DNA from: Myxococcales bacterium | Lineage (GTDB): Bacteria; Myxococcota_A; Bradymonadia; UBA4248 | Length of the DNA stretch: 24,126 bases | Assembly: GCA_004554395.1 (NCBI GenBank) | Contig: SFMP01000033.1 | Coordinates: 1-24,126, forward strand | Direction: 5' to 3' | Shown: in pieces, positions 9,701-16,380 of the stretch | How the letters are laid out: each line of letters begins with the position of its first letter | Position numbering within the stretch: position 1 is the stretch's first letter | Notes under the pieces: generated by a model | What the model saw: the letters and a program-made list of their open reading frames with translations, nothing else | What the model was told of the DNA's origin: nothing | Database searches by the model: none | Position numbers and translations under genes: made by a program

Positions 9701-11053
9701 AAAAGATCCGCATCCAGAAGAGCAAGCTTCGTTGAGCATGATGCTTTCGATGACGCCGTTGTGCAGGATCATGCACTTCATATCTTGCCCACCGATATCG
9801 AGGATGAACTCGACGCCTGGCAAGAAAGATTCTGCAGCGCGATAGTGGGCAATCGTCTCAATTTCGCCTTCGTCGACGTCGAGGGCTTTTTGGATGAGCC
9901 CTTCGCCATAGCCCGTGACGCAGGCGTTTGCGATGGTGACGGACGATGGGAGTTTGCTTTCGATATCGCGTAGTATTTCGATCGTCTTTTCGAGGGGTTT
10001 CCCTTCGTTAGATCCGTAGTAATCGAGCAATATTTCGCGGTCTTGCGACATGAGGACGGCTTTCGTCGTCGTCGAACCGGCATCGATACCAAGGAAGGCT
10101 CGGCCAGAATAAGTCGAAATATCGCGTCGTTTGGCTTGGAGGCGGTGATCGGCGAGGAATTGTTCGTATTCGCTTTCGGAGGTGAAGAGCGGAGCGAGTC
10201 GCGGGACTTCGGTTTTGGCATCTTCGCCGTAGGATTCCATGCGTTTGAGTAGATCGTCGTATTCGATGACGGCGCCACGTCGCCCGATCCGCGATGCGCC
10301 GAGGGCGACGAAGATATTGGCTTGTTCGGGGATGATGACGTCTTTTGGACCGAGTTTGAGTGTTTCGATGAATCGTTGACGTAGCGATGGGAGGAAGTGG
10401 AGCGGACCGCCGAGGAAGACGACTTTTCCGCGGATGGGGTGGCCGCACGCCAAAACGCTGACCGTCTGATTGACGACGGCTTGGAAGATGCTCGCGGCGA
10501 TATCTTCGTGGCGTGCGCCATCGTTGATGAGCGGCTGGATATCGGTTTTTGCGAAGACGCCACATCGCGCGGCGATGGGATATATCATTTTATAGCCGCG
10601 CGCCAATTCGTCGAGGCCTTTAGGATCGGTATCGAGTAGCGACGCCATTTGATCGATGAAAGCGCCCGTGCCACCGGCGCATGTGCCGTTCATGCGTTGG
10701 TCGATCGTGGCTCCGAAGAAGGTGATTTTGGCATCTTCGCCGCCCAATTCGATGGCGACATCGGCTTCGGGGATGATTTGTTCGACGGCATGGCTCGCCG
10801 CGATGACTTCTTGACAGAAGTCGAGATGGAGTCGTTCGGCGACGCCAATGCCAGCGCTCCCCGTCACTTCGATCGTCATGGCAGGGGCTTTGAGTTGTGC
10901 GCCAATGTCGCGCAAAATCGTGAATACGGCTAGCCGTATATCGGAGTAATGTCGGCGATATGTCGAGTATCGCGTTCGGTAGCGGTCGTCTTCGACGACG
11001 GCTTTGACAGTCGTCGAGCCGATATCGAGTCCGCAGTGTAGTATTTCATGCAT
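6755..11053 (-). CDS. Fused acyl-CoA dehydratase activase (two BcrAD/BadFG ATPase domains, DUF2229, HgdB-like C-terminus)
   Basis: This 1432-residue protein has two tandem ASKHA-fold activase domains. Domain 1 has GLDIGSTTVKAVV (about 8-20), LGGEDAK, NGTCAGGTGAF and AARCGVFAKTD. Domain 2 has GIDAGSTTTKAV (about 320), DIGGQDMK, EACSSGCGSF and LGTRCTVF. In characterised HgdC-type activators the two Cys motifs bridge a [4Fe-4S] cluster between subunits and ATP hydrolysis drives electron transfer to a 2-hydroxyacyl-CoA dehydratase. A further Cys cluster (RRCGGCTNNC) is near residue 606, followed by a DUF2229 motif (ESACYPAKIAHGHI near 720) and an HgdB-like C-terminal region. Single-chain proteins of about 1400 residues with this layout are a known but poorly characterised family. 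No dehydratase subunits are next to it. Start: ATG at 11053 with only a weak AGG upstream; the neighbouring ATG at 11049 is out of frame. Cytoplasmic, probably oxygen-sensitive. Confidence 0.93.
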   Translation of the reverse strand: MHEILHCGLDIGSTTVKAVVEDDRYRTRYSTYRRHYSDIRLAVFTILRDIGAQLKAPAMTIEVTGSAGIGVAERLHLDFCQEVIAASHAVEQIIPEADVAIELGGEDAKITFFGATIDQRMNGTCAGGTGAFIDQMASLLDTDPKGLDELARGYKMIYPIAARCGVFAKTDIQPLINDGARHEDIAASIFQAVVNQTVSVLACGHPIRGKVVFLGGPLHFLPSLRQRFIETLKLGPKDVIIPEQANIFVALGASRIGRRGAVIEYDDLLKRMESYGEDAKTEVPRLAPLFTSESEYEQFLADHRLQAKRRDISTYSGRAFLGIDAGSTTTKAVLMSQDREILLDYYGSNEGKPLEKTIEILRDIESKLPSSVTIANACVTGYGEGLIQKALDVDEGEIETIAHYRAAESFLPGVEFILDIGGQDMKCMILHNGVIESIMLNEACSSGCGSFIETFAKSLEHTPQSFALEALFAPNPVDLGTRCTVFMNSRVKQAQKEGANVGDISAGLSYSVIKNALYKVIKLRNTETIGDKIIVQGGTFLNDAVLRAFENISGLKAHRPDIAGLMGAYGCAIIAQSRCPADQTKSKLRFGKALHDFSYKISMRRCGGCTNNCLLTISAFSDGDKFMTGNRCEKPLGKSKSSEVPNLYRYKFDRTFHYAPRSPENAPRGTVGIPRVLNMYENYPFWFTFFDALGFRVVLSPQSSKKIYELGIDTIPSESACYPAKIAHGHIAWLIEQAPDFIFYPCVAYEEREVESATNHYNCPIVTSYPEVINCNVSALRESGIPFVHPFINLDDRKNLGARLYAVIKHLCNASPIEVGRAVRAALAERDAYKNDIREEGTRAIAYAKAHGIRAIVLAGRPYHIDPEIHHGIPDVIAAHNIAILTEDAVAWRGNTGARLRVVDQWAYHSRLYCAARFAATQPQIEFIQLNSFGCGLDAVTTDQVMEILQANSRIYTALKIDEGSNIGAARIRIRSLIAALDERNRRQSAHYTAPTPISALKDAWPRPRMFTKHMRDNYTIIAPQMSPIHFRILAKVFHAQGYNLEIVERADQAVVDEGLKYVNNDACFPTILTTGQIVHALKSGKYDTHKTAVFITQTGGGCRATNYVAFIRKALAEAGYAYVPVVPISAQGFEKHPGFNLDLPILHRAIQAFVYGDVLMRCLYKTRPYEDEKGAANALYEKWTNICESNMQRADFETFAHTCRDIVRDFDQLPITPKNKPKVGIVGEILVKYHPDANNHLVDILEAEGAEAVCPDILGFFLYSLSDSEFGYTRLGTSLKAMLIAKSAIKVIEYYQKPACDALRQSKRFTAPLDIHAMMELTKPVLQLGNSTGEGWFLTAEMIELIHDGVKNILCIQPFACLPNHVTGKGMIKRLRELHPDANIAPIDYDPGASEVNQLNRIKLMLSVAFKNIYKDKPPIIDFVCDESAAG

Positions 11054-11120
11054 CGTAGGTGCCTATCGTGGATTGCGTCTGCGATGGACGCGTCTGTTCG
11101 GTGGAATCGCGCGGCATTGC

Positions 11121-11651
11121 CTATGAGAGCTTACACAGATTGCATCCGCTATGGACGCGTCCGTCGTTGAGTTCGTCGGCAGTAGCTTTGCGAATGTCGA
11201 TGATTTCGACGTCAAAATGGAGTGTTTTCCCAGCCAAAGGATGATTGGCATCGACGTAGATGTCTTCGTCGCCGATGTCGACGATCCAAAGGGGGAACGG
11301 TTTACCGTCTTCGGATTTTGCCGTCATACCAGCGCCGATTTTAAACACCGTTCCCTCGGGGAAAATCGATTTTGGAACGGCTTGTGGTTCGCCCTCGCGC
11401 AATCCATAGGCATCTTCTGGGGCGACATCGACGTGAAATCGGTCGCCGACGGATTTTCCGTCGAGGGCTTTTTCGAGTCCTGGCAAGATCTGACGATGCC
11501 CGTGCATATATCGCATGGGATTGTCGCGCGTCGCCAAATCGAGGACTTCGCCGGCATCGTCGCTCATGACGAAGATGAGCGATGCAACGGTATCGTTTTG
11601 GATGGTATTCGTTTGTAGCGATTCTTTGGATTCTTTAGATTCTGTGAGCAT
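11121..11651 (-). CDS. slyD: SlyD-type FKBP peptidyl-prolyl isomerase/chaperone
   Basis: The protein has 176 residues from the ATG at 11651. The frame extends upstream to a TTG at 11711 through repeat-like DNA, and an ATG at 11687 is also possible, so the start is not settled; no good ribosome site marks 11651. The FKBP core is clear: an RYMHGHRQILPGLEKALDG block, then GDRFHVDVAPEDAYG. The insert-in-flap chaperone domain follows, and then the typical SlyD end DANHPLAGKTLHFDVEI-DIRKATADEL. SlyD catalyses prolyl isomerisation and binds unfolded chains; the E. coli form also has a long His-rich metal tail. Here the tail is reduced to HSGCNLC, so metal storage is probably limited to a few Cys/His. 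It lies 67 bp upstream of the activase gene, which would suit help with folding or metallocentre assembly, but that link is inference. Confidence 0.9.
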   Translation of the reverse strand: MLTESKESKESLQTNTIQNDTVASLIFVMSDDAGEVLDLATRDNPMRYMHGHRQILPGLEKALDGKSVGDRFHVDVAPEDAYGLREGEPQAVPKSIFPEGTVFKIGAGMTAKSEDGKPFPLWIVDIGDEDIYVDANHPLAGKTLHFDVEIIDIRKATADELNDGRVHSGCNLCKLS

Positions 11652-11676
11652 GGGAAATACGATAATTCTTCGATAT

Positions 11677-11751
11677 CCCCTCGCCATTTGGAGAGGGGGA
11701 AAAGCGAGCAAAACGCGCTCGCGCGGGGGGATGATTGAGGGGGAAAAGCGA
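11677..11751. repeat. G/C-rich inverted and direct repeats between slyD and the membrane protein gene
   Basis: A CCCCTC/GAGGGG stem lies at 11677-11698. An exact 15-base direct repeat (GAGGGGGAAAAGCGA) occurs at 11693-11707 and 11737-11751, 44 bases apart. A CGAGC/GCTCG stem lies between them. The block starts 5 bases after the upstream gene's stop codon. It may form a 3' end structure; the upstream slyD reading-frame extension runs through it and is probably not coding. Confidence 0.55.
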
Positions 11752-11756
11752 AAAAC

Positions 11757-12317
11757 CTAGTGGTTGATACACCAAAAACTCAAGCTGCCATTGAACATCG
11801 ACGTGAATACGCTGGAATTAGCCCGAATTTTATTGAAATAGAGCCAATTATAGAGGCGATTGACGCCATATTCGATGGGTTCGAGGAATCGGTCGACGAA
11901 GTCGACCCATTTTGCCGTACTGCACCATTTATCGATGCGCAAGATTTGCGTAGCGAAAGCCGTGAGTACGGAGAGGAAGTAGACGAGGAGCTTGAGAGCG
12001 ACGACTGCGCCGATGGCGACGACCATGAGCACGAAACGCAAGATGATTCCGCCGGGGACGAATGCGATTGGGATCGTCGCTCCACGATTATCGTCGCGGT
12101 AACTGGCGACGATCTCGATAGTTGCGATGACATATTGGATGGCGATGACGACGATAATCGCGGCTTGTAGAGAGACGTGCGACGCCATCATCGTTTGAAT
12201 CGAGAAATGTTCGAGTGCGGCATCGGCGAGCAATACGCAAGCGACGATCATAGCGGATTCGCTGATGATAGCGGCGAGAGTGACGCGTTTATCGCATGCC
12301 AATTCATATCGAGTCAT
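11757..12317 (-). CDS. Small integral membrane protein of unknown function
   Basis: The protein has 186 residues. I choose the ATG at 12317: AGGCGG sits 8 bases upstream, overlapping the nadB stop, whereas the frame can also begin at a GTG three codons earlier. There are about four hydrophobic stretches: residues 14-33 (LAAIISESAMIVACVLLADA), about 45-70 (SLQAAIIVVIAIQYVIATIEIV), about 85-105 (IPIAFVPGGIILRFVLMVVAIGAVV) and about 105-125 (ALKLLVYFLSVLTAF). A soluble, amphipathic C-terminus rich in Trp/Tyr/Phe follows. I recognise no family. It starts 12 bp after nadB stops, so the two are almost certainly co-transcribed. Confidence 0.8.
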   Translation of the reverse strand: MTRYELACDKRVTLAAIISESAMIVACVLLADAALEHFSIQTMMASHVSLQAAIIVVIAIQYVIATIEIVASYRDDNRGATIPIAFVPGGIILRFVLMVVAIGAVVALKLLVYFLSVLTAFATQILRIDKWCSTAKWVDFVDRFLEPIEYGVNRLYNWLYFNKIRANSSVFTSMFNGSLSFWCINH

Positions 12318-12329
12318 CGTTATCACCGC

Positions 12330-13868
12330 CTATCGCCAAGGGCCATTGCCGGTGTAGACAAATGGGTGATGTTGGGCATTGGGATCGTGATTTGGGTAAT
12401 CGGAGCGATAATGTCCACCGCGGCTTTCTTTTCGCTCGAGCGCGGCATGTGTGATGATGCGAGCGGCGTCGATCATATTGCAGAGCATGAGCGATTGAGG
12501 ATTGCGAGCGACGATTTCGTCGAAGACGTCGAGTGCGTGTTTCATGCCCGATTCGGTGCGCACGAGTCCGACGTCGTTCCACATCGTCTTTCGCAGGAGG
12601 TTTGCATCGGCGAGTTCATCGTCGGTGACGAAAGTCGGACGTTGGAGTTCGGGGAGAATGGCGATGGCGTGGCGTTGTCGCGTCGCGAAGCTATTTTCGA
12701 TATCGACGCTGACGCGAGCCCCAAAGACGAGTCCTTCGAGCAGAGAATTGCTCGCCAAGCGATTTGCGCCATGAACGCCCGTAGCCGAGACTTCGCCACA
12801 AGCCCACAAGCCATCGATATTGGTTCGTCCGAACTGGTCGACGCGGACGCCGCCCATGTGATAGTGCGCGGCAGGCGATACGGGGAGCTGATCGGAGCGC
12901 GGATCGAGCCCTGCTTGCTGGCAAAAGGCAAAGACGGTTGGAAATTTTTTCGGAAACTCGTTGCCGATATGGGTGGCGTCGAGGAAGACTTCGAGACCTT
13001 TTTGTTGTTGTGCCCAGATACCGCGAGCGACGACGTCGCGCGGCGCGAGCTCGGCGTCTTTATGGATATCGCACATGAATCGGCGACCGCCGGCATAGAG
13101 GATGGCGCCTTCGCCGCGTAGCGCTTCGGTCAGGAGTGGCAAGGGGTCGAGCTTCGTATTGAGTGCAGTCGGATGGAATTGGACGAATTCGACGTCGCTG
13201 AGGACGGCGCGGACGCGAGCGGCAATGGCCAAGCCATCGCCGACCGATTCGGCGGGGTTCGTCGTGAATTGATAGACGCGCCCAATGCCGCCGCAAGCCA
13301 AGACGACGGCTTGTGCCTCGACGACGATCGTATCGCCGCCGCCGTTGATTCGCCCATAGAGCCCCGAAATGGCGCCGTTTTGGTCTTGGATGAGATCGGC
13401 GACGTAGCAGTTTTCGACGATTTCGATATTGGGGCATTTTTTGACAGCCGCCACGAGGGCGCGTTCGACTTCGGCGCCCGTGCTATCGCCATTGGCATGC
13501 AAGATTCGGCGGCGGCAGTGAGCGGCTTCGCGCCCGAACGACAATTCGCCATCGGGCGTGCGATCGAATTGAGCGCCGTTTTCGATGAGTTTGCGGATTT
13601 GTTCGGGGCCCTCGGCCGTGAGTATATCGACGCAATCTTTGACCGATAGGCCATCGCCTGCCACGAGTGTATCGGCGGTATGGAGATCGGGGGAATCGTC
13701 TTTGCCCATGGCGCAAGCGATACCGCCCTGCGCAATCGGCGTCGAACCGCCTTTGCCAAATTCTGCCTTCGTGACGACGACGACTTTGCGTTGAGAAAGC
13801 CCTAATGCCGCCGATAAACCTGCAATTCCGCCGCCGATAATGGCGACATCTGCACTGATTTTTTGCAT
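12330..13868 (-). CDS. nadB: L-aspartate oxidase (NAD biosynthesis)
   Basis: The 512-residue protein matches the usual NadB length. It opens with an FAD-binding Rossmann motif (DVAIIGGGIAGLSAAL, residues 8-23), then the family block FGKGGSTPIAQGGIACA and the substrate-side sequence HTADTLVAGDGL. REAAHCRRRILHA, VQFHPTAL, ALRGEGAIL-GRRFM and the late FAD contact HMGGVRVDQFGRT are all present, with a short C-terminal helical domain. NadB oxidises L-aspartate to iminoaspartate, which NadA condenses with dihydroxyacetone phosphate to quinolinate; oxygen or fumarate can be the electron acceptor. nadA and nadC are not in this window. The ATG at 13868 has GAGG about 10 bases upstream. The small membrane protein gene follows in the same transcript. 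Confidence 0.96.
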   Translation of the reverse strand: MQKISADVAIIGGGIAGLSAALGLSQRKVVVVTKAEFGKGGSTPIAQGGIACAMGKDDSPDLHTADTLVAGDGLSVKDCVDILTAEGPEQIRKLIENGAQFDRTPDGELSFGREAAHCRRRILHANGDSTGAEVERALVAAVKKCPNIEIVENCYVADLIQDQNGAISGLYGRINGGGDTIVVEAQAVVLACGGIGRVYQFTTNPAESVGDGLAIAARVRAVLSDVEFVQFHPTALNTKLDPLPLLTEALRGEGAILYAGGRRFMCDIHKDAELAPRDVVARGIWAQQQKGLEVFLDATHIGNEFPKKFPTVFAFCQQAGLDPRSDQLPVSPAAHYHMGGVRVDQFGRTNIDGLWACGEVSATGVHGANRLASNSLLEGLVFGARVSVDIENSFATRQRHAIAILPELQRPTFVTDDELADANLLRKTMWNDVGLVRTESGMKHALDVFDEIVARNPQSLMLCNMIDAARIITHAALERKESRGGHYRSDYPNHDPNAQHHPFVYTGNGPWR

Positions 13869-14172
13869 TTGTTTTTTACCTCATCCAATTGCACTCACGA
13901 GCGCAACTGCGATTATTTCGTCTTCCTTTGCGCCACAGGCGCAAAGGCGATTTTTTGATCGGTCGAAATGTTGCTGCGGAGCAACGATTATCGCGATCGA
14001 GTTGTATTTAACGGATAACTGCGAATTTTGTTCGACGGAATTGCGCCATCGTTCATGGGTACAGCTCTCGAAATGCCCAATCGAGGCGAGCCATAGCCTA
14101 GCTACGGCCAATATGCGTCGGCGATTGGAGCGAGCAGTTTTACACCGTGAACGAGCAATTGTGGATCATTTT
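13869..14172. other. 304-bp leader/spacer upstream of nadB with two hairpins
   Basis: No gene is supported here. A perfect 10-bp hairpin (CCTTTGCGCC / GGCGCAAAGG, 3-base loop) lies at 13925-13947 and a 6-bp hairpin (GTTGCT / AGCAAC, loop GCGG) at 13970-13985. A GATAAT box on the minus strand at 13987-13992 has no good -35 partner. If it is used, both hairpins would lie in the nadB 5' UTR. The 10-bp stem is followed by a T6 tract only in the plus direction, so it is not a terminator for the minus-strand genes. Confidence 0.45.
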
Positions 14173-15105
14173 TTATTCCGTCGTCGCGGCAATCGTGCCG
14201 AGAGCCAAGAAGATCATGCTTAGCAGGACGAGCGCCAAATCGATAGCTTTAGAACGAATATTTTTTTCGCGCAAGACGAGTGCGGCGTAGGCAAACGACA
14301 CGACGACGCTAGCGCGTCGGACCATGCTAACGACGGCGATGAGAGCGCCATCGAGGCTAAGCGCGTAGAGATAGGCGAAATCGGCGGCCGATAAAAAAAT
14401 CGATATTGCGGGAATCGTCCAAGCCCAATGAAATGGCTGCGATTGTCGGTGGCGCCACCAATACGTCATGCCGATGGCGCCCATTATCGCGCATTGATAG
14501 AAGTTGTAATAGGTCTGCACCGCCATTCGGTCGAGTCCCAGGCCGCCGGCCGCCGGGCTGGCCATGAGGTGTTTATCGTAGAGCCCGCAGCAAGCGCCCA
14601 AGAGACATGCGGCGGCAACGGCGTAGATCCAGCGATTATGGCTAAAGGCGATGCCTTCTTTTTTGCCGCTTCGGCTCAGGAGGTAGAACGCCACGATAGC
14701 GGTTGCGACGCCGCACCATTGTAGAGGGCTGAGCGATTCGGAAAACAAGACGACGGCGCCCAACAAGACGAGGACGGGGCGCGTCGCATTCATCGGACCG
14801 ACGATCGAGAGCGGGAGGTGTTTGATCCCGATATAGCCAAAGAACCACGACGACAAGACGAGGATCGATTTGATCGCAATCGCCAAGTGGGATTGAAGTG
14901 GGATTTCGGGCACGTAGAGTGCATCGCCGGGTGCCCATAGACCGCTGAGCGAGAGCACGAGAAACGGCAGAAAGATGACGCTAGAAATGAGCGTATTTAA
15001 AAACAAGACCACGATGACGGCGTTATCCTTGAGCGACTGCTTTTTGCAAACGTCATAGAACCCGAGGAGAATGGCCGAAATCGTGGCGAATAGGAACCAA
15101 TGCAT
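14173..15105 (-). CDS. DMT-superfamily (EamA-type) membrane transporter
   Basis: The 310-residue, very hydrophobic protein has about ten predicted membrane helices arranged as two five-helix halves, as in EamA/RhaT-type drug/metabolite transporters. The first helix (MHWFLFATISAILLGFYDVCKK) and the third-fourth helix region with P-N-TRP (VGPMNATRPVLVLLGAVVLFSE) are typical of the EamA repeat. The second half repeats the pattern (ALIAVVSMVRRASVVVSFAYAALVLRE). Substrate cannot be told; such proteins export or exchange amino acids, sugars or nucleotide derivatives. It begins 17 bp after the trpS stop and has no clear ribosome site, so it may be translated by coupling from trpS. Confidence 0.88.
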   Translation of the reverse strand: MHWFLFATISAILLGFYDVCKKQSLKDNAVIVVLFLNTLISSVIFLPFLVLSLSGLWAPGDALYVPEIPLQSHLAIAIKSILVLSSWFFGYIGIKHLPLSIVGPMNATRPVLVLLGAVVLFSESLSPLQWCGVATAIVAFYLLSRSGKKEGIAFSHNRWIYAVAAACLLGACCGLYDKHLMASPAAGGLGLDRMAVQTYYNFYQCAIMGAIGMTYWWRHRQSQPFHWAWTIPAISIFLSAADFAYLYALSLDGALIAVVSMVRRASVVVSFAYAALVLREKNIRSKAIDLALVLLSMIFLALGTIAATTE

Positions 15106-15122
15106 CGAAGTGCGCGACGAAT

Positions 15123-16100
15123 TTAGAGTATGCTCTTATAGCCGACGGCGACGCGTGCGCGATTGAGAACTTCGTTCATCTTGACCGAGGCGCGTTGAGC
15201 GCCCGAGCGCAAGACGTCTTCGAGCGTATCGGGGTGGTTCATGTAATCTTCGTAGATTTGGCGCGGTTTTTCGGTCATTTCGACGAGGAGATTGAACAGA
15301 GCCATCTTTGCGTGCCCGTAGCCGAAACCCGGCGTTCTGTAGTTTTCTTCCATCTGTGCGATTTGTTCGGGGCTGGCGAAGAGCTTATAGAGTTTATAGA
15401 CGTTGCAGTTTTCGTAATCTTTTGGCTGATCGATGGGTGTCGAATCGGTGACGATGCTCATGATTTGTTTTTTGAGCGTTTTGACGGGATACATGAGGTT
15501 GATCGTATTGCCGTAGGATTTCGACATCTTTCGCCCGTCGAGCCCGGGAATCGTATGCAAAGTTTCGTTGAATTTGGCTTCGGGGAGGTGGAAGACTTCG
15601 CCGAAGGCGTAGTTGAAGCGTTCGGCCATGTCGCGCGTCATTTCGACGTGTTGGACTTGGTCTTTGCCGACGGGAACGATATCGGAATCGTGGATGAGGA
15701 TATCGGCGGCCATGAGGACTGGGTAGGCAAACAAGCCGTGGCATTCTTCGCCGGCGGTACCGCGATCTTTCGCGGCTTTCCAAGCGTGTGCGCGTTCCAG
15801 GAGCCCCATATTCGTCATGCAGCTCAAGATCCAAGCGAGTTCGGTGACTTGTGGCAAATCCGACTGTCGGTAGAATATGCACTTGTTGGGATCGAGCCCA
15901 AAAGCGAGGAAATAAGCCGCGATTCCGTGAGAATATTCGCGCATGCGGGCGGCATCGTGAACCGTCGTCATGGCGTGATAATCGGCGATGAAATAGCGAC
16001 AATCGTATGAGTCTTGGAGAGCAATTGCCGGCAAAATCATGCCGAGGTGATTGCCAACGTGAGGTGTCGATGTCGGTTTAATACCACTGAGCGATATCAT
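15123..16100 (-). CDS. trpS: Tryptophanyl-tRNA synthetase
   Basis: The protein has 325 residues from the ATG at 16100, which has AAGGA about 7 bases upstream. The frame stays open upstream to 16175 but that part is repeat DNA. It is a class I synthetase: SGIKPTSTPHVGNHLG (residues 5-20) carries the HIGH-equivalent PHVGN, and GRKMSKSYGN (near 189-198) is the KMSKS loop. YFIADYHAMTT, LFAYPVLMAADIL and VPVGKDQVQHVEMTRD are typical TrpS blocks that bind tryptophan and ATP. It charges tRNA-Trp. The length and order fit the common bacterial form. It is followed by the DMT transporter gene and preceded by a block of palindromic repeats. Confidence 0.96.
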   Translation of the reverse strand: MISLSGIKPTSTPHVGNHLGMILPAIALQDSYDCRYFIADYHAMTTVHDAARMREYSHGIAAYFLAFGLDPNKCIFYRQSDLPQVTELAWILSCMTNMGLLERAHAWKAAKDRGTAGEECHGLFAYPVLMAADILIHDSDIVPVGKDQVQHVEMTRDMAERFNYAFGEVFHLPEAKFNETLHTIPGLDGRKMSKSYGNTINLMYPVKTLKKQIMSIVTDSTPIDQPKDYENCNVYKLYKLFASPEQIAQMEENYRTPGFGYGHAKMALFNLLVEMTEKPRQIYEDYMNHPDTLEDVLRSGAQRASVKMNEVLNRARVAVGYKSIL

Positions 16101-16147
16101 AATCTGTCCTTCTAGCCCCAGCAGATGGGGAATGAAAAAAAGAGCAC

Positions 16148-16375
16148 GGCGTATGCGCGCAACGCATGTGAGCACATAGCCGGGCAGCGGAGGCGTATGC
16201 GCGCAAGGGCGGCACGCCCGAGCACATAGCCGTAGCCAGAGCCCGTATCGCCGCTAGGCGATAGGGCGACAAAAAACCCGTATCGCCGCCAGGCGATAGG
16301 GCGCGCCTGAGCCCGTATTGAGCGGTAGCGAAATAGGGCGAAGCCAGCCCGTATTGAGCGGTAGCGAAATAGGGC
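16148..16375. repeat. Six REP-like palindromes (types A and B) between trpS and the second ATPase gene
   Basis: Type A units at 16148-16181 and 16192-16231 share GGCGTATG...CATAGCC. Type B units at 16241-16267, 16276-16302, 16311-16339 and 16347-16375 recur every 35-36 bp. B1 and B2 have a long stem (TATCGCC / GGCGATA), while B3 and B4 have TATT / AATA; both keep the outer CCC/GGG pairs and the same one-base bulge. The last unit ends 5 bases after the ATPase stop codon. The paired changes support selection for hairpin structure in RNA or single-stranded DNA. Confidence 0.85.
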
Positions 16376-16380
16376 GGCAC

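Noticed and set aside
13881..14111. 76-residue minus-strand frame in the nadB leader
   Set aside because: No ribosome site, no recognisable pattern, and it crosses both hairpins.
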